From: Campylobacter majalis
Lineage (GTDB): Bacteria > Campylobacterota > Campylobacteria > Campylobacterales > Campylobacteraceae
Length of the DNA stretch: 64,000 nucleotides
Reading direction: 5' to 3'
Assembly: GCF_905120465.1 (NCBI RefSeq)
Contig: NZ_CAJHOF010000008.1
Span: 1-64,000, forward strand
A program made the translations under genes and the position numbers. This document shows, piece after piece, positions 40,481 through 50,428 of the stretch. Below the pieces are notes generated by a model. The model had not been told where the DNA came from. It made no database searches and was given only the letters and a program-made list of their open reading frames with translations. The stretch's first letter is position 1, and every line of letters starts with the position of its first letter.

Positions 40481-40633
40481 TTACAACTCAAAATAACTTA
40501 TTGTTTTATTAAGAGTGTTTTGCTTGGCTTTTATAGCTACATTCACTCCATAAGCTTTAAACAAACCTACTTCATCTTTGCCATGCACCGCTTGGCTTTG
40601 GTTACTACTCTCATTCTTTGGGCTTGAGAAGTT
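40481..40633 (-). pseudogene. Gene fragment with protein-like composition
   Basis: 50 codons open between a TAA and a TAA, without ATG near the start. It reads FSSPKNESSNQSQAVHGKD, then EVGLFKAYGVNVAIKAKQ and NTLNKTISYFEL: clearly not random AT-rich sequence. No ribosome site. It looks like the surviving end of a small hydrophilic protein gene whose start is lost or frameshifted. Family not recognised. Confidence 0.4.
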
Positions 40634-41044
40634 TTACAAAAATATCACTTTGTGAGCAATTCACTTGTTTTCAAGGAAACATTTTATATATCATAATGTC
40701 TCATGATAACTTAATGATAAAAATGCTTCGAAAGACAACACGTAGAAATTTATATAAAAATCACAAACAAATATTATGAAAACTTTAAACTTAACTAAAT
40801 ATACTAAATGTTGCCATACAGTAAATAAAGTTATAAAATGCATAGTTTAAACAAAGCTTAAAATAATAATAAATTTTAAATTTGAATGTGTATTTGTAAA
40901 TATTTTTAATTTTTTATCCAAAATATTGCAACCTTATTTTATAATTTGGTGCAAAATTAGCTATTTATATAAAATTTTTTCGCTATTTTTTCAATATTTA
41001 AAAGCTTGTAAGTATCATTGAATTTGGTCTTATAAGCATTTTAA

Positions 41045-41071
41045 ACTACTTTTATGATAAAGTAGTCTTTT
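41045..41071 (+). terminator. Possible orphan terminator hairpin
   Basis: ACTACTTT-tatgat-AAAGTAGT, a perfect 8-bp stem followed by CTTTT on the plus strand, inside the gene-poor region. Nothing certain is transcribed towards it. Confidence 0.3.
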
Positions 41072-41810
41072 AAATTACAAGAACCTTTGTTCAGCAATTT
41101 CTTGTATTTAATAATAAAAGCAAAACTCTTAAATTACTCACTTTGGATACTTTCATAAAATTATTGCTAAAATTTTTCGCTCTTATTTTCTTTGCTTTCT
41201 CACGGATTTAACGATTAACAAAATCTAAGTAGCAGGTAAATTTCTTGATAATGATTTAAATATCATATTATGAATAGCAAAGCAAAATATACGCCTTTTA
41301 AATTTAAATCTAATTTTATAGCTTACTTACGCTAAATTTAAAACCAACTAAAAACAAATACGAATGAATAATAAAATACTGATAGTTTTTGCTAATTACT
41401 ATAAGCAAGTTGCAATATAAATTATATAGATTTAAAATTTATTTTAAGACCTATTTTTAAAATAGTCTTATATTAAAAGCTAAATTTACACATAAATATA
41501 AATCTTTATCATATAATTAAAAAATAATAAAGTGCTTTAAAATATTAGAGTTGATCTAAGGTAAAATTTAGCGAAATTTACAATAAAACTTGCAAATCAT
41601 AAGATGAAGTTGTGGTTAAGATTTAATGACCTTATCTTGGGCTTTAAAAACGCACTTTGTAACAACGTGATTTAAAAAATAAACACTGAAAATAACCCAA
41701 ACAAAAAATTAACAAGTAAATATTAAGAAGTATCACAAAGAATAAAACAAGTAAAATACACTACATCGTATATTACTTGTATTACTATAAATTTAAGCTA
41801 CTATAAAATA

Positions 41811-41840
41811 GAAAAAAGCTTGAAAGAAAAACTTTCAAGC
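41811..41840 (-). terminator. Terminator of the rpsP-rplS operon
   Basis: On the minus strand GCTTGAAAG-tttt(t)-CTTTCAAGC, a perfect 9-bp stem, followed by six T, 9 nt after the rplS stop. A textbook Rho-independent terminator. Confidence 0.9.
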
Positions 41841-41848
41841 AATGTGGA

Positions 41849-42205
41849 TTATTTTCTAAGTTCGCGGATTTTAGCCGCTTTGCCACGTAAATTACGTAGA
41901 TAAAATAACTTAGCACGTCTAACGCGACCACGTCTAAGAACACTTATCTCTTCAATACTTTCACTGTATATTGGAAAAATTCTCTCAACGCCTACGCTAT
42001 TTGCACCAATTTTTCTAATAATAAAAGTCTCGCCAGTACCACTACCACGTCTAGCTATACAGACACCTTCAAAATTTTGAACCCTAGTTTTATCGCCCTC
42101 TTTTATGCGGATAGCAACACGAAGTGTATCTCCTGCACGAAAATCAGGCACATTTTTGCTTGCGATTTGAGCATTTTCAAATGCTTCAATGTATTTATTT
42201 CTCAT
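41849..42205 (-). CDS. rplS: 50S ribosomal protein L19
   Basis: 118 aa. Family blocks: [40 protein letters not shown] and VERIFPIYS, and the basic end [18 protein letters not shown]. It overlaps trmD by 11 nt and ends the rpsP-khpA-rimM-trmD-rplS operon. Confidence 0.99.
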   Translation of the reverse strand: MRNKYIEAFENAQIASKNVPDFRAGDTLRVAIRIKEGDKTRVQNFEGVCIARRGSGTGETFIIRKIGANSVGVERIFPIYSESIEEISVLRRGRVRRAKLFYLRNLRGKAAKIRELRK

Positions 42206-42905
42206 GTGTTTCCTTAGTTTTTGGCATTATTTTTTGGTATAAATCAGGGCGAAAGTACCTTGTTTTACAAAGTGCCATAGTTTTTTTTAAAGTTCGGATA
42301 TTAGCATGATTTCCCTTTAAAAACTCTGAAACAACTTCCAAACCTTGAAAAATATTTGGTTTTGTAAAAGATGGTGCTTCTAAAATTTCGTTTTCAAAGC
42401 TTTCAATATCAAGACTTTTTATATTTCCAAGCACTCCATTTACGTTTCTAGATATAGCATCAGCTAAACACAAGGACGCAACTTCGCCGCCAGTTAATAT
42501 AAAATCACCAATACTAAAAATTTCATCAGCCCATGTCTCTATCACGCGCTCATCCACACCCTCGTATCTACCACAAACAAAACAAAGATGTTCCTTTTTA
42601 GCCAATCGTTTTGCATCATTTTGCTTAAACTTTTTGCCAACTGGACTTAAAAATATAAAATGAGTTGCTTTGTTTTTAAAATTTACATGTGTCAATGCAT
42701 CATTTAATGGTTGAGCCATCATTAGTAATCCTGCTCCACCACCGATCATATAATCATCAACTCTTTTGTGCTTATCAATAGAAAAATCACGCGGATTTAC
42801 ATAGTCAATACTTATTAATGATTTTTCTATTGCACGATATAAAATCGAAGCATCAAAATACGAGCAAAGCAATTCTGGAAAAAGTGAAACAAAACTAAAT
42901 TTCAT
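42195..42905 (-). CDS. trmD: tRNA (guanine-N1)-methyltransferase
   Basis: Makes m1G37 in tRNAs, preventing +1 frameshifts. 236 aa SPOUT enzyme: [39 protein letters not shown] and [13 protein letters not shown] form the knot. It overlaps rimM by 4 nt and rplS by 11 nt. Confidence 0.98.
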   Translation of the reverse strand: MKFSFVSLFPELLCSYFDASILYRAIEKSLISIDYVNPRDFSIDKHKRVDDYMIGGGAGLLMMAQPLNDALTHVNFKNKATHFIFLSPVGKKFKQNDAKRLAKKEHLCFVCGRYEGVDERVIETWADEIFSIGDFILTGGEVASLCLADAISRNVNGVLGNIKSLDIESFENEILEAPSFTKPNIFQGLEVVSEFLKGNHANIRTLKKTMALCKTRYFRPDLYQKIMPKTKETHEK

Positions 42906-43438
42906 GAATTTTCTAAAATTGCCTTTGAATTTTTTGTATATATTTTTTTATCTTTTAAATTTACATCAACCACAAAGTTATCAAGATAAGGAATATAAAA
43001 AGACTTTGGTAAATTTTGCTTTACTAAATTGGCATCTGTCGAGATTTCCAACAAATAAGTGCTTGTATTATCATCTATGTCCTTAACTACGCCTAAAATT
43101 TCGTTATTCTCAACAACACAAAGCCCCAAAATATCAAAATAAAAATATTCGCCATCCTTAAGCTTACATGTTTTTCGTGTTATATCTTTTGTTGTAAATA
43201 AAATCTTATTTGTTAGTGTTTTAGCTAAATCTACATCTTCATAGTCATAAAAAAGAACACTTTGATTTATTTTATCATATGCCTTTATAGTAAATTCTTT
43301 GCCATCTTTATCAAAAAAGATGGCACCACTTTTAAATTGCTGTATAAAGTCACTCTTGTTATGAAGTTTTAGATACCCCTTGAGTCCTACACTCTTGCCA
43401 AGAGTAGCAACTTGTAACAATTCATCATTAATTTTCAA
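42902..43438 (-). CDS. rimM: 16S rRNA processing protein RimM
   Basis: 30S maturation factor that binds S19. 178 aa: N-terminal barrel with [16 protein letters not shown] and a C-terminal PRC-barrel ([32 protein letters not shown]). It overlaps the KH gene by 11 nt and trmD by 4 nt. Confidence 0.95.
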   Translation of the reverse strand: MKINDELLQVATLGKSVGLKGYLKLHNKSDFIQQFKSGAIFFDKDGKEFTIKAYDKINQSVLFYDYEDVDLAKTLTNKILFTTKDITRKTCKLKDGEYFYFDILGLCVVENNEILGVVKDIDDNTSTYLLEISTDANLVKQNLPKSFYIPYLDNFVVDVNLKDKKIYTKNSKAILENS

Positions 43439-43673
43439 GTGCTTTTACCGTTACTCTATAGCTTGTAGTATCTTTGGCTTTAAAACCAAGAATCACAGTC
43501 TTTATGGCGTTTATCATTTTACCATCTTTTCCAATAAGTTTGCCTGTATCTATTTTATCGGCAGTAATAACGACTTCAGCAAAATTTTCATCAAGTTCAA
43601 TTCTTTTAACACTTACTTTATCTGGAAAATCAGCTATGAGTTTTGCATATTCTAAAAGAAAATTTTCAACCAT
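43428..43673 (-). CDS. KH-domain RNA-binding protein (KhpA-like)
   Basis: 81 aa, a single KH domain with the GxxG loop GKDG in LIGKDGKMINAIKTVI. Members (KhpA/YlqC) bind RNA broadly and often pair with KhpB. It lies 3 nt after rpsP, the standard position. Confidence 0.9.
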   Translation of the reverse strand: MVENFLLEYAKLIADFPDKVSVKRIELDENFAEVVITADKIDTGKLIGKDGKMINAIKTVILGFKAKDTTSYRVTVKALEN

Positions 43674-43676
43674 TTA

Positions 43677-43910
43677 TTATTTATCTTTTGTAATTTGAGC
43701 TACTCTATCGCTAAGTTTAGCACCAACACCTTTCCAGTATGCCAGTCTTTCAGCATCAAATTTTACAACCTCTGGCTCAACCATTGGATTATAGTATCCA
43801 ATACTCTCAATCCATCCACTATCACGTCTTTTTCTACTATCTGTTACAACTATACGATAAAATGGTCTTTTATTGCGTCCCATTCTTGTTAGTCTTACTA
43901 CTGTTGCCAT
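43677..43910 (-). CDS. rpsP: 30S ribosomal protein S16
   Basis: 77 aa. [19 protein letters not shown] and [19 protein letters not shown] are the S16 signature; the rest is a short C-terminal extension. AAGGAGA is upstream. First gene of the operon. Confidence 0.99.
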   Translation of the reverse strand: MATVVRLTRMGRNKRPFYRIVVTDSRKRRDSGWIESIGYYNPMVEPEVVKFDAERLAYWKGVGAKLSDRVAQITKDK

Positions 43911-43983
43911 ATCATCTTCTCCTTTAAATTTTTAAATAAGGCTTAAATTTTAATACATCAAAATACTAAAATTTAAACCCATT

Positions 43984-45324
43984 TTATCTAGGTCTATTCA
44001 TATTGGCTTGACTTAACATATTTGCTAAGCCCTTCGCTCCACCTTTGCCTGAAAATTTCTTAGCTAATTTTGAAGCATTTTCAAACTGTTTTAAAAAGCG
44101 GTTTACCTCCATTTGACTAAGACCAGCACCAGCCGCCAAACGTCTTTTTCTACTATTATTAAGCAAATCAGGGTTTTCACGCTCTTTTTTTGTCATAGAA
44201 TTAATCAAAGCCTTGATATGAACTATCTCTTTTGAGTTTTCTAAATCGATATCTTTTATCTGATTAGCTACATTTGTAAGTCCTGGTATCATACCAATAA
44301 GCGACTTCATAGAGCCTAATTTTTTAACACTCTCCATTTGTTCTAAAAAGTCATTAAAGTTAAACTGACCTTTTTTTATCTTTTGATTTAATCTTTTTGC
44401 CTCTTTTTCGTCAATAATCATACTTGTTTTTTCAACAAGAGTAGCTAAATCGCCCTCACCCATAATGCGACTTACAATTCGATCAGGTATAAAACTCTCC
44501 AAATCAGCTACTTTTTCGCCTATACCAACAAATCTAAGCGGTATACCAAGCTGTTTTGCTATACTTATAGCTACGCCACCCTTGCTATCTGAGTCAAATT
44601 TTGAAAGTATGACACCACTAATTTGTAAAACGTCATTAAATTTAGAAGCTGATTTAACACCATCTTGACCACTCATCGCATCAGCAACATAAAAAATTTC
44701 ATGCGGATTTAAAGCTGTTTTTACATCTTTTATCTCACTCATTAGGGCTTCATCTATTGCTAAACGACCAGCTGTATCAACCAAAAGAACATCATAAAGT
44801 CCAGTTTTTGCCTTATTTAACGCCTCGGTTGCTACTTTTATCGGATTTGTTTCATTTTCTATAAAGAACAGATCTATCTCGTTTGCTTCGCAAAGCTGAC
44901 GAAGTTGCTCAACAGCAGCTAAACGTTGCAAGTCACAAGCCGCAACCAAAACCTTTTTTTTACGGAGTTTTAAATAATTTGCAAGCTTAATAGTAGTCGT
45001 TGTTTTACCAGAACCTTGCAGTCCTGCCATAAGCACGATGGTTGGTGCTACTTGAGCATAGACAAACCCCTGATTTCCTGGGGCTGTTAAAATTTGAGTT
45101 AAATTTGATTTAATTGCATCTAAAAATTGCTTTTGTCCGATACTTTTTTGCTTCATATCGGTTTCAATACTTAACAACAAATCCTTGGTAACTTTATGAT
45201 GAACATCAGCTTTTAAAAGTGCTTTTTTAAGCACATCAAGAGCATTTTTTATCGCTTTTTCATCATCTACAAAACGCACTTTGCTAAGTGCAAGTCTAAA
45301 TGATTCGCTAATTTGTTCAAACAC
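43984..45324 (-). CDS. ffh: Signal recognition particle protein Ffh
   Basis: SRP54 GTPase that binds signal sequences and 4.5S RNA. 446 aa: N-domain, G1 GLQGSGKTTT, DLQRLAAVEQLR, DTAGRLA, TK-like SKFDSDSKGG, and a methionine-rich M domain from about 300 (FLEQMESVKKLGSMKSLIGMIPG). Its receptor FtsY is at 22031-22897. The 4.5S RNA gene was not found here. Confidence 0.98.
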   Translation of the reverse strand: MFEQISESFRLALSKVRFVDDEKAIKNALDVLKKALLKADVHHKVTKDLLLSIETDMKQKSIGQKQFLDAIKSNLTQILTAPGNQGFVYAQVAPTIVLMAGLQGSGKTTTTIKLANYLKLRKKKVLVAACDLQRLAAVEQLRQLCEANEIDLFFIENETNPIKVATEALNKAKTGLYDVLLVDTAGRLAIDEALMSEIKDVKTALNPHEIFYVADAMSGQDGVKSASKFNDVLQISGVILSKFDSDSKGGVAISIAKQLGIPLRFVGIGEKVADLESFIPDRIVSRIMGEGDLATLVEKTSMIIDEKEAKRLNQKIKKGQFNFNDFLEQMESVKKLGSMKSLIGMIPGLTNVANQIKDIDLENSKEIVHIKALINSMTKKERENPDLLNNSRKRRLAAGAGLSQMEVNRFLKQFENASKLAKKFSGKGGAKGLANMLSQANMNRPR

Positions 45325-45395
45325 TACTCATTACCTTTTCATTAAAATTTATTGTATAAAGGGCGTATTTTACAAAAAATATTCTTTATCAACTA

Positions 45396-46154
45396 TTAAA
45401 TTTCAAACTTTCTTGAAATTTCAAACCCAAAAGAAGAAAATTCATCAGGCAAATATGACTTAAAATTATACCCCAAAAATTCCATCTTAAATGCATGCAA
45501 ATACATTCTATTTGACCTATTTTTGCCATATTTTTCATCGCCTACTATTGGCATATTTATACTAGCAAGATGCACCCTAATCTGATGAGTTCTACCAGTA
45601 TCAATTAATACTTTTACAAGACTTTTTTTACCAACAACCATAAGTGGATAAATGCGAGAAACTGCACTCTTGCCATCTTTTGAAATTTTTGATATTGCAC
45701 CACATTTGCCTTTTATGGTAATAATTGGCTCATTTACAATAACATCTTCGCTAACGATACCACGTACGATCGCAACATATGTCTTTTTTACACGCATTTT
45801 TTTAAATTCTTCTATTGCTACTCTGGCAAATTCATCATTTTTAACAAGCACCAAAACACCGCTGGTCTCTTTGTCTAATCGATGAAGTAAAGGCGTTTTG
45901 TATATCTCGCTTATTTTTTCACTTGTAATAAATGCTGGTTTATCAATAGCAATTAAATTTTCATCTTCAAAAATAACTCTTGGTTTTGGTAAATTTTGCA
46001 CGTTAAATTTCGTAGAAATATTTATTAAGGCTCTTGCAATCGCGATTTTTTGACCTTTTGCATATACTAAACCACTATCGATTAACTCTTTTGCTTTATT
46101 ATTTGATATTCCTTCTTGCAAAGCCAAAAGCTTATATGCTTGTTCTTGTTTCAT
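45396..46154 (-). CDS. RluA-family RNA pseudouridine synthase
   Basis: 252 aa. Short S4-like N-terminus (ISNNKAKELIDSGLVYAKG), then the catalytic HRLDKETSGVLVL with its aspartate, and RTHQIRVHLASI. Target (23S rRNA or tRNA) unclear. It overlaps waaA by 4 nt. Confidence 0.93.
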   Translation of the reverse strand: MKQEQAYKLLALQEGISNNKAKELIDSGLVYAKGQKIAIARALINISTKFNVQNLPKPRVIFEDENLIAIDKPAFITSEKISEIYKTPLLHRLDKETSGVLVLVKNDEFARVAIEEFKKMRVKKTYVAIVRGIVSEDVIVNEPIITIKGKCGAISKISKDGKSAVSRIYPLMVVGKKSLVKVLIDTGRTHQIRVHLASINMPIVGDEKYGKNRSNRMYLHAFKMEFLGYNFKSYLPDEFSSFGFEISRKFEI

Positions 46155-47284
46155 GCCTTTCCTATCTCATTTATTATCATTTTTAAATCTGCTTTGTGTG
46201 TAACTTTGCACTTTTTCAAATCATTCTTTAAAAGCGATGAAATTTCATTAAATTTTGCAAAATAAACATTGCTAACAAGTGCGTATAATGCTTTTTGATT
46301 ATGTATATATTCGCCACTTATTAAAGCATTATTAAATACAGCGATCTCAACAGGATTGTGCCCACCAACACCTGGCACAAAACTACCGCCAAGCACGACC
46401 ACATCGCTTATAGCATATAAATTTACTAATTCGCCAAGCGTATCAAGTAGCGTTATTTTTGTTTTAAAATTTCCACTTTTGCTAAATTTTGCAAACTCAT
46501 AGTTATTAATTTTTGAAAAATTTAATAAAATTTCAGCAACTTCATCAAATCTCTCTGGATGACGCGGTGCAACAACCAATCTATCACTTTCTGCAAGCTC
46601 TAATCCATCAAGCAATAGCTTCTCTTCTCCTTTATGAGTGCTTGCTAAAACCACCAAACGCCCATTTGGTTTTTCGTATATTTTTGTTGGGCTTGGAGTG
46701 TTTGCTGATTTTATATTTCCGCTTACAATTATATTGTTTGCACCAAGTTTTTCTAAACGACTCTTGTCAATTTCACTTTGTACATAAACTGTGTCAATAT
46801 ATTTAAAAATACGCTTGTAAAAAAAACTAAATTTCAAATATCTTTTATAACTTCTATCTGAAATTCTCGCATTTACAAGTATTACTTTTGCACCTTTAAA
46901 TTTTGCCATAAAAACCAGCATAAGCCAAAGTTCAGCTTCAAATATCACTAAAATTTTACTCTTTTTTAACCAAAATGGCAAAAATATCTCAAACGGCAAA
47001 AATCTCACATTTTCGCAAATTTTAATCGCTTCATCAAAACCCGTCTTGGTTATTACACTTATTGCTTTATCATCAAACTCATCAAAAAGTGGCTTTAATG
47101 CCCTAATCTCGCCAAAACTACATGCATGAAAATGCACTCTTGCTGGTTTAAAACTAGGATTTTTATACAAAAAAAACCTAGCAGGAATACTAATTTTATA
47201 CTTTTGTTTTAAAGATAAAATTAGTAAAAAAATAGCCCCAAATAACCACAAAAATAGGGCTAAAAAATAGTAAATTACTACCAA
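46151..47284 (-). CDS. waaA: 3-deoxy-D-manno-octulosonic acid transferase
   Basis: Adds Kdo to lipid A precursor in lipooligosaccharide synthesis. 377 aa, GT-B fold: one N-terminal TM (about 1-24), HACSFGEIRALKPL, FEAELWLML, LVNARISDRSYKRY, STHKGEE, PRHPERFDEV and the GGSFVPGVGGHNPVE donor site. The start appears to be TTG, 2 nt after the upstream stop. The RluA-waaA-zinc ribbon order is also known from C. jejuni. Confidence 0.93.
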   Translation of the reverse strand: MVVIYYFLALFLWLFGAIFLLILSLKQKYKISIPARFFLYKNPSFKPARVHFHACSFGEIRALKPLFDEFDDKAISVITKTGFDEAIKICENVRFLPFEIFLPFWLKKSKILVIFEAELWLMLVFMAKFKGAKVILVNARISDRSYKRYLKFSFFYKRIFKYIDTVYVQSEIDKSRLEKLGANNIIVSGNIKSANTPSPTKIYEKPNGRLVVLASTHKGEEKLLLDGLELAESDRLVVAPRHPERFDEVAEILLNFSKINNYEFAKFSKSGNFKTKITLLDTLGELVNLYAISDVVVLGGSFVPGVGGHNPVEIAVFNNALISGEYIHNQKALYALVSNVYFAKFNEISSLLKNDLKKCKVTHKADLKMIINEIGKA

Positions 47285-47286
47285 AT

Positions 47287-47997
47287 TTACTCTTGTGTTT
47301 CTTTATATAAAATTCTACCACAATGCGGACAAGTAACTATGTCTTCACCTTTTATTACAGCCGAATATGTTTTATCATTTATTTGCATAAAACAGCCATA
47401 ACAAGCCTGTTTTTTAACAGGAACAACAGATGTATTTCTAGCCCATTTACGTATTTTTTCATAAAATGTAAGAATTTTCTGATTCATTTCGCCAATTAGT
47501 TTATCTTTTTTCATATAAATTTCTTTGCGTTCTTTTTCTATACTCTGCAACTCCGATGAAATTTCAGCTTCTATTTTTATCAATTCATTTGAAATTTCAG
47601 CCACTACTTTTTCAAGCTCCTCTTTACTTTCTGTTTTATTTGCCTCAATTTTTTCAAGTCTTTGTATCTCTTCATTTGCGGCTTGAAGTTGCTCTTTTGC
47701 TATCTCCTCTTCTAAATTAAGAGCTTTTATTTCCTTTTCACTTTTTGCCTGAGAACCCTTTTTAGCAACCTCTTTTATCTTTGCTGCAAATTCTGATATA
47801 TGAGTATTTGTCTTAGCTTTTTGTAATTTTAATTCTTCTAGATTTTCATCTATATTTGCTATTGCAATATTTGTTTGTTCTAGTTTTTCTTTTGTAGTCC
47901 TTAGTGTTTTTTCAACACTTTCAACACGCGGTATAAACTCATCAATCTCTTTGTCAAATTTAGAAAGCTGAATTAACTGCTCTAAATACTTGTTCAT
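47287..47997 (-). CDS. Coiled-coil protein with C4 zinc ribbon
   Basis: 236 aa: a long coiled coil (about 15-170, heptad-like, rich in E/K/L) followed by a zinc ribbon with CYGCFMQI and CPHCGRILY. Relatives in campylobacters and chlamydiae act as small-RNA or assembly chaperones, but no role is proven here. It lies 15 nt after the Nif3-like gene. Confidence 0.85.
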   Translation of the reverse strand: MNKYLEQLIQLSKFDKEIDEFIPRVESVEKTLRTTKEKLEQTNIAIANIDENLEELKLQKAKTNTHISEFAAKIKEVAKKGSQAKSEKEIKALNLEEEIAKEQLQAANEEIQRLEKIEANKTESKEELEKVVAEISNELIKIEAEISSELQSIEKERKEIYMKKDKLIGEMNQKILTFYEKIRKWARNTSVVPVKKQACYGCFMQINDKTYSAVIKGEDIVTCPHCGRILYKETQE

Positions 47998-48012
47998 ATG
48001 TTTCCTTTTGAA

Positions 48013-48738
48013 TTAATAATAAGTAAATGGATTTTTTGAATTAGATATTATAACTTCTATTTTAAAATTTTGCAAATATTTTGCCAAAGATGCCCCAAAA
48101 TACGCTTCGCTCTCATAGTGTCCGATATCTATTAAATTTAGCAAATTTTCCTTTGCTTCAAGAGCTTGGTGGTATTTTAAATCACCAGTTAAAAAGGCAT
48201 CGGCTTTAACTAAATTTATCATATCCCCACCACTGCCAGTGCAAACTGCTATGCGTTTTACTCGCTCTTTTGCTCTTACACAGCGTAAAATTTCTAAGTT
48301 CATTTTTGCTTTTACAAACTTTACTAGCTCATCAAAGCTCATATCAATATCAGTGTAAGCCAAAAACTCATCTTTTTGCGTGATTTTAAGTCCTAAAACT
48401 TCACTTACAAAATACTCATTTAGCACGGCTTTATCGTAGTTTGTGTGAGCTGCAATTAAGCTTATATTTTTTTTAATCATTAAATTTATAAGATTGCTTG
48501 GGTAGCGAGTAAAATCAAGCGACTTTAAGCCCTTAAAAATTAGCGGATGATGTGCGATGATAAGTGAGTTTGGCATGGCATTTTGCAAAAACTCACTATC
48601 AATATCAAGTGCAAGATAAATACGTTCAATCTCATCATCAAACGAGCCAATCAAAAGCCCTGAGTTATCCCATGCTTCTTGCGTGTCAAATGGTGCGATC
48701 TCATCTAAAAATTTATAAATTTCACCAATTTTGATCAT
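48013..48738 (-). CDS. Nif3-like dinuclear metal-centre protein
   Basis: 241 aa from the ATG at 48738, which overlaps the glyQ stop (ATGA); a longer frame from 48771 has no support. Metal ligands: IIAHHPLIF and the C-terminal GHYESE, with AAHTNYDKA in between. Nif3/YbgI proteins form hexameric toroids, often annotated as GTP cyclohydrolase I type 2; the true activity is uncertain. Confidence 0.9.
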   Translation of the reverse strand: MIKIGEIYKFLDEIAPFDTQEAWDNSGLLIGSFDDEIERIYLALDIDSEFLQNAMPNSLIIAHHPLIFKGLKSLDFTRYPSNLINLMIKKNISLIAAHTNYDKAVLNEYFVSEVLGLKITQKDEFLAYTDIDMSFDELVKFVKAKMNLEILRCVRAKERVKRIAVCTGSGGDMINLVKADAFLTGDLKYHQALEAKENLLNLIDIGHYESEAYFGASLAKYLQNFKIEVIISNSKNPFTYY

Positions 48739-49589
48739 TTTTCTTGACTTTTTAAATAGGTCATCGCACACGACTTGGCAAGTTCGCGAATTTTTAGGAT
48801 GTAGTCTTGACGCTGTGTTACGCTAATCGCCCCACGCGCATCAAGGACATTAAAAGTGTGAGCCGCAAGCATACAATAATCATACGCAGGTAGTGAAATC
48901 TCAGCCTCTAAGCAGCGTTTGCACTCGTTAAATGCGTTTTCAAATTGAGCAAAAAGCATATTTACATCAGCCACTTCAAAGTTGTATTTGCTCCACTCAA
49001 ACTCGCCTTGTTTATGCACGTCTCCATAGGTTACAACGCCGTTTTTATCATCCCAAACGATATCATAAACGCTGTCAATATCTTGCAAATACATAGCAAG
49101 TCGCTCAAGTCCGTAAGTTATCTCGCCACTTATTAGCTCACACGCTATACCGCCAACTTGCTGAAAATAGGTAAATTGTGTCACCTCCATGCCATCTAGC
49201 CAGACTTCCCATCCAAGCCCCCAAGCACCCAAAGTTGGGCTTTCCCAGTTATCTTCGACAAAGCGAATGTCGTGCTTTTTAAGATCAAGTCCAAGCCGCT
49301 CTAAGCTTTTTAGATAAAGCTCTTGGATATTTTCTGGGCTTGGTTTGATTAAAACTTGAAACTGATAATACGCACCCAAGCGGTTTGGGTTCTCGCCGTA
49401 TCTGCCATCAGTTGGGCGGCGAGATGGCGCGACATAGGCAGTCGCCCACGGCTTAGAGCCTAAACTTTTTAAAAATGTCGCTTGATGGTAAGTCCCCGCA
49501 CCTGCTGGCATATCGTAAGGCTGAACTATCACACAGCCCTGCTCACGCCAGTAGTTTTGTAATGTCAAAATAATCTCTGAAAATGTCAT
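48735..49589 (-). CDS. glyQ: Glycyl-tRNA synthetase alpha subunit
   Basis: Catalytic subunit of the tetrameric alpha2-beta2 GlyRS. 284 aa with [35 protein letters not shown] and [19 protein letters not shown]. glyS is not in the window. It heads a run with the Nif3-like and zinc ribbon genes; its 5' flank is a 438-nt fossil region. Confidence 0.98.
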   Translation of the reverse strand: MTFSEIILTLQNYWREQGCVIVQPYDMPAGAGTYHQATFLKSLGSKPWATAYVAPSRRPTDGRYGENPNRLGAYYQFQVLIKPSPENIQELYLKSLERLGLDLKKHDIRFVEDNWESPTLGAWGLGWEVWLDGMEVTQFTYFQQVGGIACELISGEITYGLERLAMYLQDIDSVYDIVWDDKNGVVTYGDVHKQGEFEWSKYNFEVADVNMLFAQFENAFNECKRCLEAEISLPAYDYCMLAAHTFNVLDARGAISVTQRQDYILKIRELAKSCAMTYLKSQEK

Positions 49590-49597
49590 TTTTATCC

Positions 49598-50029
49598 TTA
49601 TTTTATCGATATATAAATTTCAACTTTATCTTTAAGTATTTTTCAAAATCGCTCTTGCAAACTCGCTCTAGCTTTGAGTTTTGAAAAATTTTCAAATCGT
49701 ACTTCATAATTCTCGCACAGCTTTACGTTCGTGCCGTTAGTGCCAAACAAAGCGTATTTAGCACTACGCTTACACTCACTTTTTCATAAACACCTCGCGG
49801 AAGAGTTTTGTGTCAATACAAAGTGTAAAAATCCACTAAAATCGCTCTCATAATCACAGTAAATAGCATAAATTTCATCAAATCAGTTGTAGCTAGAGCT
49901 TAAAAACTCTTGCCATAAATTTGCGTTTTTTGGTTTTATTCATCTTATATTTTCTGCGTTTTTCGTGCAAGTTTTAACTTCTTAAATTCAAAATTCTCGC
50001 CTACTTTAAACCACTCTTCAAAATGCTAT
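49598..50029 (-). pseudogene. Degenerate ORF upstream of glyQ with in-frame TGA codons
   Basis: No intact gene fits here. One minus-strand frame reads protein-like from 49939 to a TAA at 49598-49600: NANLWQEFLSSSYN, then FDEIYAIYCDYESDFSGFL, SAKYALFGTNGTNVKLCENY, FENFSKLKARASLQERF and [12 protein letters not shown]. It is interrupted by TGA at 49883, 49784 and 49643 (and bounded by TGA at 49940). Farther up, another frame reads HFEEWFKVGENFEFKKLKL. Frameshift plus stops indicate a dead gene. An 11-bp inverted repeat ATTTTTCAAAA/TTTTGAAAAAT spans 49638-49689. Confidence 0.45.
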
Positions 50030-50428
50030 TTAAACCTTAAAAATATAATTTGCCACGCCCACACGCAAGCAATCATCAAAATTCTCAGGCTTTGTGCCAC
50101 TATAAATGCTTTGAATTATCAGTCCTTTGTCGTAAAACTCACTAAATTTTATCTCAAAACCGCTTCCTTCCAACTCCTTACCCATAGCTTCGATGGCTGA
50201 AATTTCAAATCCTTCAAACTGCACAATCATCGGCATTCTTCTAAGCTCCAAATCAAGTGTGACAGGATCGGCACTTGGGATAAATTCTACACTCTCGCCA
50301 CCTTTTTTGCCAACGACCACAAACCACTCGCCACCGATTTGTAAAAATACCTGATTTATCTCATCGCCAACAGTATGAATAAACGAGCTTTCAAGCTCTT
50401 TGCCATGTAAATTTGCCAAACTAGCCAT
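50030..50428 (-). CDS. Conserved hypothetical protein
   Basis: 132 aa from the ATG at 50428 (a TTG at 50440 would add four residues). Beta-rich soluble protein (HTVGDEINQVFLQIGGEWFVVVGKK; VQFEGFEISAIEAMGKEL) with no signal or TM. It overlaps the DUF3972 gene's end by 8 nt, so the pair is probably coupled. Family not recognised. Confidence 0.65.
   Translation of the reverse strand: MASLANLHGKELESSFIHTVGDEINQVFLQIGGEWFVVVGKKGGESVEFIPSADPVTLDLELRRMPMIVQFEGFEISAIEAMGKELEGSGFEIKFSEFYDKGLIIQSIYSGTKPENFDDCLRVGVANYIFKV

Larger units (their letters stand above)
39636..41810. other. 2.2-kb region without intact genes
   Basis: Very AT-rich and lacking any ORF over about 60 codons, in a genome otherwise packed with genes. 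It holds fossil coding pieces on the minus strand: a hydrophobic stretch at about 40078-40190 (GIVTSLLALVCQIII), another at 39985-40045 (SPANTAILVKIFKIAKPNL), and the fragment annotated at 40481-40633. A perfect 8-bp hairpin lies at 41045-41066. No tRNA or recognisable structured RNA seen. Confidence 0.6.

Noticed and set aside
48739-48771. Longer start for the Nif3-like gene inside glyQ
   Set aside because: The ATGA overlap at 48735-48738 is the typical coupled start, and the extension has no family resemblance.
49598-49942. UGA recoding as tryptophan or selenocysteine in the region upstream of glyQ
   Set aside because: Other genes in the window use TGA as stop (pssA, pglF), there is no start codon or ribosome site, and a frameshift is also present; decay is simpler.
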